Shown here piece after piece: positions 28,485 through 35,786 of a stretch of DNA of 64,000 nt; positions within the stretch are counted from its first letter, which is position 1, and the number at the start of each line of letters is the position of its first letter. The translations under genes and the position numbers were made by a program. Under the pieces are notes generated by a model. It saw only the letters and a list, made by a program, of their open reading frames with translations. It was not told the origin of the DNA and did no database searches. Source of the DNA: Foliimonas ilicis (GTDB lineage: Bacteria; Pseudomonadota; Alphaproteobacteria; Rhizobiales; Rhizobiaceae); contig NZ_JBDUUH010000002.1 in NCBI RefSeq assembly GCF_039939195.1, positions 186,001 through 250,000 of the forward strand, read 5' to 3'.

Positions 28485-29447
28485 ATGTCCAGAACTACCG
28501 CTCGCGCTCGTGCCGGCTCGGACCGGACGAGCCTCTATGACGACATCACCAATAAGATCATCACCGAGCTGGAGGCAGGCCGCGTGCCCTGGGTCCAGCC
28601 CTGGGGAACGGCGGGGGCGAAGGCGCCGCTGGCCATGCCGAGAAACGCCGCGACGGGCCGGCAATATTCCGGGATCAATGTGCTGATCCTCTGGGGGAGC
28701 GTGATCCAGCACGGCTTCGCCGGGCAGAGCTGGCTTACCTTTCGCCAGGCGCTGGCGCTCGGCGGCAATGTCCGCAAGGGCGAGCACGGCACGACCGTCG
28801 TCTACGCCGACCGCTTCGTGCCGGACGATGAGAAGAAGCGCGCCCGCGAGACCGGCGGGGACGCCCAGGCGATCCCGTTCCTGAAGCGGTTCACAGTCTT
28901 CAACGCGGCCCAGTGTGAGAACCTGCCCGAAAGCATCGCCGTCGTCGCCCCACCGCCGCTGCCCGGCCTGATCGAACCGCAGGTCGAGGCCCTGATTGCT
29001 GCGACCGGTATCGACTTTCGCATCGGGGGCAGCAGCGCCTTCTACGCGCCGGGCCTCGACTATGTGATGGTCCCGCCACCGCAGGCCTATTTCGAGCCGA
29101 TCAACTGGCACCGGACGGCGCTGCACGAACTCGGCCACGCCAGCGGCCATCACAGCCGGCTGAACCGGGATCTCACGGGCGCCTTCGGCACCAAGAAGTA
29201 CGCCTTCGAGGAACTGGTGGCCGAGATGAACGCGGCGTTTTGCTGCGCCTCGCTCGGCATCGTCCCGACGGTCCGCCACGCCGACTACATCGGATCCTGG
29301 CTCGAGGTGCTGCGCGAGGACAACCGCGCGATCGTCCGTGCCGCATCCCAGGCCAGCAAGGCGGCTGATTTCCTCCTCGGCTTTCTGCCCGGCGCGGCGC
29401 CGGCGGCCGACGAGGACGACACCTCCGACGAGCGGAGGGCGGCATGA
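28485..29447 (+). CDS. ardC: ArdC-type antirestriction protein (DUF1738, zincin-like)
   Basis: A 320-residue ArdC homologue. The N-terminal ssDNA-binding region (SLYDDITNKIITELEAGRVPWVQPW... GRQYSGINVLILW) is followed by a zincin-like metallopeptidase domain with HELGHASGH near residue 215 and the downstream EELVAEMNAAF. ArdC proteins bind incoming ssDNA and protect transferred DNA from restriction. It starts an operon with DUF2958 and another gene, each overlapping by four bases. Transcription probably depends on the operator at 28250 and the leader at 28430-28484. Confidence 0.88.
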   Translation: MSRTTARARAGSDRTSLYDDITNKIITELEAGRVPWVQPWGTAGAKAPLAMPRNAATGRQYSGINVLILWGSVIQHGFAGQSWLTFRQALALGGNVRKGEHGTTVVYADRFVPDDEKKRARETGGDAQAIPFLKRFTVFNAAQCENLPESIAVVAPPPLPGLIEPQVEALIAATGIDFRIGGSSAFYAPGLDYVMVPPPQAYFEPINWHRTALHELGHASGHHSRLNRDLTGAFGTKKYAFEELVAEMNAAFCCASLGIVPTVRHADYIGSWLEVLREDNRAIVRAASQASKAADFLLGFLPGAAPAADEDDTSDERRAA

Positions 29448-29815
29448 TCCTCCTGACCCCAGAGCTGCGCGAGCGCCTGCTCGCCAACGGCCGCGTGCGC
29501 GACGGCGACCATGTGCCTGTCGTCCGCTTTTTCAACCCGCTCGGCATCGGCACCTGGCTGGCGACCGAACTCGACGAGGATGGCGACACCCTGTTCGGCC
29601 TTGCCGACCTCGGCGAGCCCGAGCTGGGATCGTTCAGCCTCTCGGAAATGGCGGCCCTGCGCCTACCGTTCGGCATGGGCATCGAGCGCGACATCCTGTT
29701 CGAGGGTGCGTTCCCGATCTCCGTCTATGCCGAGGCGGCACGTCAGACCGGCAGCATCACGACCGCTGAACGCGTCCTGCACGCAGCCGCCCGGTCTCGC
29801 CGGGAGGACGGATGA
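29444..29815 (+). CDS. DUF2958 protein
   Basis: A 123-residue DUF2958 protein (MILLTPELRERLLANG... VRFFNPLGIGTWLATELDEDGDTLFGLADLG). These small acidic proteins commonly accompany ArdC on plasmids and ICEs; their role is unknown. The ATGA overlaps with both neighbours indicate translational coupling. Confidence 0.82.
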   Translation: MILLTPELRERLLANGRVRDGDHVPVVRFFNPLGIGTWLATELDEDGDTLFGLADLGEPELGSFSLSEMAALRLPFGMGIERDILFEGAFPISVYAEAARQTGSITTAERVLHAAARSRREDG

Positions 29816-30594
29816 TGCGCTTCCGCCGCTGGCCCAGACCCACCGCCTATCGGGAGACGTCGCGCAAACGCGCGGCGTTTCTCCGCAAGCAACGCCTCGA
29901 CCGTGAGGCTCTGCCGCTCTTCGCCGCCCAGATCGGCGCCCGCCAGCATGGCGTCGATGAGGAAATGGCCCGTCGCGCCGAGTGGTGGGACGACTTTGAG
30001 CGGGACCGGCGCGATCAGCGCGCCGCCCGCTGGCGGGAGGCTCGGGCGCGCCTGTTCGCGCTCGACGACGCGCTGCGTCACACTGCGCGCGCGCTGTGGC
30101 GAACCTGCCCGTATCCGGCCGACCCGGCGAGTTTCGCCGACATGCTCCACCAGATCGCCGTCGGCCGTCTCGATCCGCATCGCCCACCCTGGATCTTTCA
30201 CCAGAAGACCACGGCCCGCATTACCGCCAATCCCGCCAGCTTCGCCGAGGCCTTTCGCAAGATCGGACGCAGGCCGGTCGGCGGCGGACCGAAGACCGGG
30301 ACCGACGACGAACTGCTGTTCTGCGGCAACCTCGGCTCCGGCATCCTCTTTCTCACCTCGCGGGTCGTGCGGATCGATCCGGGCATGAGCGGCCACGCCT
30401 CACCGACTCGTCGCATGGGCGACATTCATGCCGACCGCGCCGGGCGGTGGATCGACATAGAAGTGAGCGGCGACTGCGCAGATGCGGATCTCGCGCTGAT
30501 CGAACGCCTCGCCCAGGCGGCCGACACCCGTCCCGTCGTAGTACGCCGCATCGTCCCCCTTGCCAGGACGGCCAGGACAGGAGGTCGATCATGA
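29812..30594 (+). CDS. Hypothetical protein of the ardC operon
   Basis: A 260-residue protein with a basic N-terminus (RRWPRPTAYRETSRKRAAFLRKQRLDREALPLF), then Arg- and aromatic-rich segments (EWWDDFERDRRDQRAARWREARARLFALDDALR) and a central SVV-like beta region. No catalytic motif was recognised. It overlaps the DUF2958 gene and the next start by four bases each, so it belongs to the ardC operon. Its conservation in other such elements is inferred from context only. Confidence 0.65.
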   Translation: MMRFRRWPRPTAYRETSRKRAAFLRKQRLDREALPLFAAQIGARQHGVDEEMARRAEWWDDFERDRRDQRAARWREARARLFALDDALRHTARALWRTCPYPADPASFADMLHQIAVGRLDPHRPPWIFHQKTTARITANPASFAEAFRKIGRRPVGGGPKTGTDDELLFCGNLGSGILFLTSRVVRIDPGMSGHASPTRRMGDIHADRAGRWIDIEVSGDCADADLALIERLAQAADTRPVVVRRIVPLARTARTGGRS

Positions 30595-30982
30595 CCGATC
30601 GCCTCCAGCCGGCCACAATGGCGGGCCGCCGATCGACGATCCGACAGATCACCGCACCGGCCGATGCAAGCACTGCGTCCACTGGCATGCCCCGGCGGAT
30701 AGCGAACAGCAGGCTTATGAATATTTCCGGCTTGGGCTGTCGCGCCGACGGGTGAAGCGACCGAGCGGGAGTTGCGACCGCGTCCTGCTCGGCAACAGCG
30801 ATAGGCCGGCCTTCTCGGCGACCACCGCCGAGTTTGCCTGCCGTAACTTCACGCCCTCGCCGCCGTAGCCACGTTCGCCGGGCGGCGGCTTTGTCACGAT
30901 CTGGGAGAACGACCCGATCGTCTGGCAAAGTCACGAAGAGAACATCCCCGGTCGCTTCCTGCAGGAGGATCTCGATCTGTAG
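30591..30982 (+). pseudogene. Disrupted small Cys/His-rich gene
   Basis: The ATG at 30591 has an ideal GGAGG site and gives MTDRLQPA, but that frame soon loses similarity. The family-like sequence (GHNGGPPIDD... CKHCVHWHAP... CDRVLL... FACRNFTP) is in another frame, as if a 4-base CCGG unit had been lost near 30612. That frame then meets an amber codon at 30866-30868. After it the same frame continues with GGGFVTIWENDPIVWQ to a stop at 30980-30982. The parts look like one former Cys-rich, probably zinc-binding protein. A TTG at 30560 or two separate small genes are alternatives. Confidence 0.5.
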
Positions 30983-31064
30983 CCGGCTTTACGGGTTTGC
31001 ACGGTCGTGCAGAGCCGGATTTCCGGCTTTGCGATCTTATGGTCCGATCCAAGCGCGCCTGGCG

Positions 31065-31364
31065 CTAAAGACTTTCCTTCATGATCCCGGCCCAGACCGC
31101 CAGAATATCGCCCTCGAGCGGGTTGTCTTCGGCCACCACCACGCTGAAGACGCCGAGCGTGCCGGAAAAATCCTCGACATCGAGCACACCGCGCGCCTGG
31201 AGCGTCGTCGCCAAAAGTGTCAGCGCCTTTCCGTGGGCGGCGATCAACGCGCGATCCATCGGTCTTGGCGCAGTATAGGGGCGTGAGAACAGGCCCCATC
31301 GTTTGCCCAACCGTTCCAGCAAGCCAGCGCCCTGCGGCCAAAGATTTTCGTTCGCTGTCGTCAT
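31065..31364 (-). CDS. Small hypothetical protein divergent from the parB-like gene
   Basis: A 99-residue protein (MTTANENLWPQGAGLLERLG... PRPMDRALIAAHGKALTLLATTLQARGVLDVEDFSGTLGVF... WAGIMKESL). It is transcribed away from the parB-like gene; the operator copy at 31507-31523 lies between them. No domain was recognised. The longer minus-strand frame through the parB-like gene is an artefact of GC-rich antisense coding. Confidence 0.6.
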   Translation of the reverse strand: MTTANENLWPQGAGLLERLGKRWGLFSRPYTAPRPMDRALIAAHGKALTLLATTLQARGVLDVEDFSGTLGVFSVVVAEDNPLEGDILAVWAGIMKESL

Positions 31365-31506
31365 CAATCGTTCCCGACCGCCGCTGGCCAAGCCGAGACG
31401 GTGAACCTGCGTGAATCCAGTTGAGCAACGCGTCCCGAAGCGTTGTTCGTCGACACATCGCGCGCCGAGCGTGGCGTTGAGACCCGACCCAGCCTTGCCG
31501 TGTAGG

Positions 31507-31523
31507 ACGACTATTATAGCCGT
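31507..31523. promoter_or_regulatory. Element operator, copy 2 (parB region)
   Basis: ACGACTATTATAGCCGT, the same palindrome as at 28250 and 47671 with one mismatch in one arm, and GG/CC extensions on both sides (31505-31525). It lies 164 bases before the parB-like start and 141 bases before the divergent small gene. Confidence 0.7.
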
Positions 31524-31630
31524 CCGATCCCTATGACACAGGAATTCGCGATTGGACATCCTGCGGTGCGCTCGGCGTCCGTTCTGGTGGCGGCGCCGGA
31601 AGCAGAGAGGAAGAGGAGGGTCGGGTTTTC

Positions 31631-31688
31631 GTGACGGGTTGGAGGTTGAGAGAGAGTCTCTCGGCCGCCCGTCATGGAGTATCCCGAC
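31631..31688 (+). promoter_or_regulatory. Structured leader of the parB-like gene
   Basis: Outer stem GACGGG (31633-31638) with CCCGTC (31668-31673), identical to the ardC leader. The inner stem is GAGAG (31648-31652) with CTCTC (31658-31662), which replaces GGAGG/CCTCC while keeping all pairs. A GGAG site (31676-31679) follows, nine bases before the chosen start. The remaining sequence from 31365 to 31630 holds the operator copy and nothing else recognised. Confidence 0.65.
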
Positions 31689-33824
31689 ATGGCAACCGCC
31701 GTTCAGAAGATCGCGTCCCTTGGCGAGCGTCGCGACATCCCCTTCAACAAGCTCATCCTGAGCCAGGCCAACGTCCGCAAGACCAAGGCCGGCGTCTCGA
31801 TCCCCGAGCTGGCCGAGGACATCGGCCGGCGCGGCCTTCTCCAGAACCTCAATGTCCGCGCCGTGCTCGACGGCGAGGGCGCGGAAACCGGCATCTTCGA
31901 GGTCCCGGCCGGCGGCCGCCGGTTCCGGGCGCTGGAATTGCTGGTCAAGGGGAAGCGGCTGACGAAGACAGCGCCAATCCCGTGCAACGTCCGCGACGCG
32001 GCCTCCCCCATCCCGGCCGAGGAAGACAGCCTCGCCGAGAACGTCCACCGCGAGGCGCTGCACCCGCTCGATCAGTTCAAGGCGTTCCACGCTCTGATCG
32101 AACGCGGCATGGGCGAGGAGGATATCGCCGCCCGCTTCTTCGTCACCCCGGCCGTGGTCCGTCAGCGACTGCGCCTGGCCGCCGTCGCCCCTGCGCTGCT
32201 CGACATCTATGCCGAGGACGGCATCGCGCTGGACCAGCTCATGGCCTTCACGGTCTCGCATGATCATGCACGCCAGATGACGGTTTGGGAGACCATCCAG
32301 CGCTCCTACAGCCGCCAGCCCTACGAGATCCGGCGCATGCTGACCGAAGGCGCCGTGCGCGCCTCCGATCGCCGCGCGCAGTTCGTCGGCATCGACGCCT
32401 ATGAGGCTGCCGGCGGCTCCACCCTGCGCGACCTGTTCCAGGACGACGACGGCGGCTGGTTGCAGGACCCGGCTCTGCTCGACAGCCTGGCCACCGCGAA
32501 GATCGGCGCGGCCGCCGAGGAGATCGCCGCCGAAGGCTGGCGCTGGATCGCCGCCGGCATCGACTTCCCCTACGGGCACACGTCCGGCCTGCGCCGGATC
32601 GCGGGCGAACGGCCCGAACTCACCGCCGACGAGCAGGCCGCTTACGAGGCCCTGACCGAGGAGCTGGATCGGCTCTATGCGGAGCATGACGACGGGGAGG
32701 ATCTGCCGGAGGCCGTCGATCTGCGGCTCGAGGAGATCGAGACCGCGATCGCCGCGTTCCAAAACCGCCCGACCGTGTACGACCCCGCCGAGATCGCGCG
32801 GGCTGGCGCCTTCGTCAGCATCGACAGTTCGGGCCGCCTGATGGTCGAGCGCGGTTATGTCCGTCCCGAGGACGAGGCCCCGATCGAGCCTCAGACCGGC
32901 GGCGACGGCGACGGCGAACGCGAAGGGGACGCGCCGAACGCGCAGCCGATGCGGGCCGTCATCACCATCGGCGGCAAGCCCGAGCCGGAGGACGACGAGG
33001 ACGACGTGGTCAAACCGCTCCCCGAACGGCTGGTCAGCGAGCTGACCGCACACCGCACGCTCGCGCTGCGGGACGCTCTCGCCGGCAATCCGCACATCGC
33101 CATCACCGCGCTGCTGCACAAGCTGGTCCTCGACACCTTCCACCGCACCTCGTCCTCGGGCGGTTGCATGGAGGTGTCCGTCCGGCACGTCTTCTTCTCG
33201 GTCCAGGCCGCCGACCTGAAGGACAGCACGTCCGCGAAGTCGGTGGCGGATCGGCAGGAAGGCTGGGAGGCCGACATCCCGCAGGACGAGGACGCGCTGT
33301 GGGACTGGCTGGTCGATCTCGACGAGACCAGTCGCATGGCGCTGCTGGCGCATTGCGTCTCCTACGGTGTCAACGCGCTCTCGGAGAAGGTCGACCGCTA
33401 TGGCGGCTCCGGCATCTCGCAGCACGGCCTCGAACGCCGGTTGAAGCAGGCCGATCGCATCGCCCGCGCCGTCGGTCTCGACATGGCGGACGCGGGTTGG
33501 CGCCCGACGGTCGATAACTATCTCGGCCGGGTCACGAAGCCCCGCATTCTCGAAGCGGTGCGGGAGGCGAAGGGCGAGGCGTCGGCGCAGCTCATCGATC
33601 ACCTCAAGAAGGGCGACATGGCCAAGGAGGCCGAGCGGCTGCTGACCGACACCGGCTGGCTGCCCGAGCCGCTGCGGCTTGCTGATCTCGCGGGCGTTCC
33701 AGCGCCGGACGTCGAGACGGGCGAAGAGGACGGCGCCGAGCTGCCCGACTTCCTGAGCGGCGATGACGAAGCCGCTTCGGCTGAGGCCGAGGACGACGAA
33801 CGCCACCTCGTGGCCGCCGAGTGA
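31689..33824 (+). CDS. ParB/RepB/Spo0J-type nuclease-fold protein
   Basis: A 711-residue protein. The N-terminus is ParB-like: VRKTKAGVSIPELAEDIGRRGLLQNLNV, then the VPAGGRRFRAL box and the ENVHREALHPLDQFKAF box. A helix-turn-helix follows (EEDIAARFFVTPAVVRQRLRLAAV). The C-terminal 400 residues are acidic and mostly helical, without a recognised domain. Such large ParB-domain proteins are common on alphaproteobacterial plasmids and ICEs and need not act in partition; the separate ParA lies 19 kb away. An in-frame ATG at 31674 is an alternative start, but it would bury the leader's GGAG site. Confidence 0.82.
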   Translation: MATAVQKIASLGERRDIPFNKLILSQANVRKTKAGVSIPELAEDIGRRGLLQNLNVRAVLDGEGAETGIFEVPAGGRRFRALELLVKGKRLTKTAPIPCNVRDAASPIPAEEDSLAENVHREALHPLDQFKAFHALIERGMGEEDIAARFFVTPAVVRQRLRLAAVAPALLDIYAEDGIALDQLMAFTVSHDHARQMTVWETIQRSYSRQPYEIRRMLTEGAVRASDRRAQFVGIDAYEAAGGSTLRDLFQDDDGGWLQDPALLDSLATAKIGAAAEEIAAEGWRWIAAGIDFPYGHTSGLRRIAGERPELTADEQAAYEALTEELDRLYAEHDDGEDLPEAVDLRLEEIETAIAAFQNRPTVYDPAEIARAGAFVSIDSSGRLMVERGYVRPEDEAPIEPQTGGDGDGEREGDAPNAQPMRAVITIGGKPEPEDDEDDVVKPLPERLVSELTAHRTLALRDALAGNPHIAITALLHKLVLDTFHRTSSSGGCMEVSVRHVFFSVQAADLKDSTSAKSVADRQEGWEADIPQDEDALWDWLVDLDETSRMALLAHCVSYGVNALSEKVDRYGGSGISQHGLERRLKQADRIARAVGLDMADAGWRPTVDNYLGRVTKPRILEAVREAKGEASAQLIDHLKKGDMAKEAERLLTDTGWLPEPLRLADLAGVPAPDVETGEEDGAELPDFLSGDDEAASAEAEDDERHLVAAE

Positions 33825-33883
33825 CCGGGTCGCGGGGCGGCTTTGGCCGCTCCGCGCCTCCCTCCAATCGAAGGAGCTTTCCG
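33825..33883 (+). promoter_or_regulatory. Hairpin between the parB-like gene and the next small gene
   Basis: CGCGGGGCGGC and GCCGCTCCGCG form a near-perfect stem with a TTTG loop (33831-33856). It is followed by AAGGAG (33871-33876) and the ATG at 33884. It may attenuate or separate expression of the downstream small genes. Confidence 0.5.
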
Positions 33884-34105
33884 ATGGTGCAATCCACCCC
33901 CCCAGCCGTGCGGCGCGTCGTCTTCCAGTACCTCGTGCCCGTCCATGTCGAAGTCGAGGACGGCCTCGTCGCCCGGGTCACCGTCATCGACGAGACGCCG
34001 GTACGCGATCCCGTCGTGGTCGAGGGCGAGTCGGCCCATCTGGCCGCGGCCGTCGCGGCCGCCGGCGACGGCCAGGACTGGCCGTCCTGGCAGTTCGGCT
34101 ACTAG
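33884..34105 (+). CDS. Small acidic hypothetical protein
   Basis: A 73-residue protein (MVQSTPPAVRRVVFQYLVPVHVEVEDGLVARVTVIDETPVRDP... WPSWQFGY) with alternating beta-strand character. An AAGGAG site is well placed before the ATG at 33884. No known domain; the position after the parB-like gene suggests a member of that operon. Confidence 0.6.
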   Translation: MVQSTPPAVRRVVFQYLVPVHVEVEDGLVARVTVIDETPVRDPVVVEGESAHLAAAVAAAGDGQDWPSWQFGY

Positions 34106-34173
34106 CCCCAACCACTGTTCCACCTTCCCGAGCCCGGCCTCGCGCCGGGCTCTTTTCGTTTCAGGAGCCCGAC

Positions 34174-34575
34174 ATGACCGACTATCTCACTCGCTTCTCC
34201 TGCTTGCTCGACGTGGGCTCGACCGCCAACGTCGCGCGGGCCTTCGACATCTACACGGCGTTGATGGCCGAGAACGGACGGGAGGATCCGCCAGCCGAGC
34301 CATTTCTGCTGGCGCTTACGCCCGAGCATGGCGCGACACGCCTCTGGCTGCGGGACCGCGGCAGCGCCGATCCGCAGTTGCTCATCACCTTCGTGACGCG
34401 CTGCGCCGAGACCTTCGCGCTCACCGGCACCTGGGGTTTCCAATGGGCCGGCATCGCCTCGAACCCTGTCGTGAACGGGTTTTCGGGCGGCGCCCATCTA
34501 CTCGATCTCGCCACCGGCCGCACCCTCGCCTGGGCGAGCACCAGCCGCTGGCTTGCCGAAGGGGGTGTGCGATGA
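34174..34575 (+). CDS. Hypothetical protein
   Basis: A 133-residue soluble protein (MTDYLTRFSCLLDVGSTANVARAFDIYTALMAENG... SFVTRCAETFALTGTWGFQWAG-type core) with an AGGAG site ahead of the start. A GC hairpin (AGCCCGG / CCGGGCT) lies in the gap before it (34131-34152). No family is recognised. It overlaps the next gene by four bases. Confidence 0.6.
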   Translation: MTDYLTRFSCLLDVGSTANVARAFDIYTALMAENGREDPPAEPFLLALTPEHGATRLWLRDRGSADPQLLITFVTRCAETFALTGTWGFQWAGIASNPVVNGFSGGAHLLDLATGRTLAWASTSRWLAEGGVR

Positions 34576-34793
34576 TCCCCGATCACGCACGCACCAATTT
34601 CCAGACCATGCTTCGCGCGGCGGAAAGCGGCGACCTGGCGCTGATGGAGTGCAGCGATGCCGCGACCGGCGAGCCGCGCTATGTCATCTGCGCAGTCGGG
34701 CGCGATGGTGGCGACTATGTGTTCACGCCGTTCGGCCACCTGGCGGACGATAATCCCTACGAGGCCTATCTGCCGCCAGCCGGCCAGACGTGA
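34572..34793 (+). CDS. Small hypothetical protein (DUF6117-like)
   Basis: A 73-residue protein (MIPDHARTNFQTMLRAAESGDLALMECSDAATGEPRYVICAVGRDGGDYVFTPFGHLADDNPYEAY). The sequence resembles short proteins seen next to ardC/parB-type genes on related elements; the family label is from memory. It is coupled to the preceding gene (ATGA), and its end overlaps a convergent gene by 28 bases. Confidence 0.6.
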   Translation: MIPDHARTNFQTMLRAAESGDLALMECSDAATGEPRYVICAVGRDGGDYVFTPFGHLADDNPYEAYLPPAGQT

Positions 34794-35218
34794 CCGCCCA
34801 CAGTCTCATAGAGTTGTGCGACGGCGGATCGCGCCTTGGCGACAAATTCCGGATCGTCTTTGGGAACGGCAAAGTCCATGAACGCGTGCTTCGGATAGTA
34901 GGCGTTCAAGATCCTTACCGCGTCGCCGAAACCGGCGGGCACATCGTTCAGCCCGGCTTCCTTGGCGCTGCCCAGGCCGCGTTCCAGATCATGGCGAATC
35001 TCCCGCCGGCAACGATCGTCGGTCCAACCCTGCACGAGCAGGAAGGCTTTGAGTACGAGCTCGCTGGCGATCGCCAGCGAATAGCAGATTGCCCCGGGGT
35101 CGCGGTCGAACGCCGTCATCGCGCCGCGCAGGAACCCTTCGCCGTTGGCATAGAATGCCTCGGCCAGTTCTCGCGATGCGGCATCTGACTCGGCAATTAC
35201 CAGACCGCGACCTCCCAT
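34766..35218 (-). CDS. HEPN-like protein
   Basis: A 150-residue, largely helical protein. The segment AICYSLAIASELVLKAFLLVQGW followed by RREIRHDLERGL resembles HEPN domains, with an R-x4-H-type motif. HEPN proteins often act as RNases or bind nucleotides, frequently in defence or toxin-antitoxin systems, but the motif here is only partly convincing. The start at 35216-35218 overlaps the end of the upstream gene by 22 bases. Confidence 0.55.
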   Translation of the reverse strand: MGGRGLVIAESDAASRELAEAFYANGEGFLRGAMTAFDRDPGAICYSLAIASELVLKAFLLVQGWTDDRCRREIRHDLERGLGSAKEAGLNDVPAGFGDAVRILNAYYPKHAFMDFAVPKDDPEFVAKARSAVAQLYETVGGHVWPAGGR

Positions 35219-35556
35219 TGGTCGTTGACCCGCGCGAAGCCGATCGGCCGGTTCTGCGGCGTGGCGTTCGGCTTGGTCGTATCCATCACGAGCTGCGTCA
35301 TGCAGGTGACACCGGGGCCAACCCCGCCGGGCGAACAATCGCCGAGCTTGAGCGTCGCATTGGCAAGCGACGTGCCGGTGAACAGGCGATGCCGGCGCAC
35401 GGCCGCAGTCGCCTCCGCCTCGGTCGGCTGCGCCACGCCCGCGACGGCCGCCGCCGACGCCGAGACGGGCGAAATCACAGGACGAAGCACGAAGCCCGAT
35501 CCGAATCCGACCACCAGGCATCCCGCTGCGATGATGCCGACTGCGCTTCCATTCAT
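35197..35556 (-). CDS. Secreted or membrane-anchored hypothetical protein
   Basis: A 119-residue protein with an N-terminal hydrophobic segment (VGIIAAGCLVVGFGSGFVL). The rest has two cysteines (LGDCSPGG and VTCMTQL) that could form a disulfide in the periplasm. Its end overlaps the HEPN-like gene, so the two are probably an operon transcribed away from the large helicase gene. The role is unknown. Confidence 0.6.
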   Translation of the reverse strand: MNGSAVGIIAAGCLVVGFGSGFVLRPVISPVSASAAAVAGVAQPTEAEATAAVRRHRLFTGTSLANATLKLGDCSPGGVGPGVTCMTQLVMDTTKPNATPQNRPIGFARVNDQWEVAVW

Positions 35557-35786
35557 GTCTGCCTGCCTCTTCCTTGCCCGCAACGGCGGCCTGGGAGGAT
35601 GCGAGGCGCCGCAGTTCTTGTTGGGACCTAACTTTAGCGCCGCGATGTCGGCGCTGGAAGTCGAAGCGATCAACTGGGCGCCGCCTGCGCCAGAGTGAGG
35701 GGGCGGCCGGGACGGGTTTGAGCCCGTCCGGTCGAGAGAGAGCGCCGGGCCGGCTCGTCCGTCTCCCGCTCTCCGAGGTCTCCTCC

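Noticed and set aside
31065..33806. A 913-codon open frame on the minus strand across the parB-like gene
   Set aside because: It is antisense to a clear ParB-domain protein, lacks any domain of its own, and results from the high GC content. Only its last part (31065-31364) encodes a plausible separate gene.
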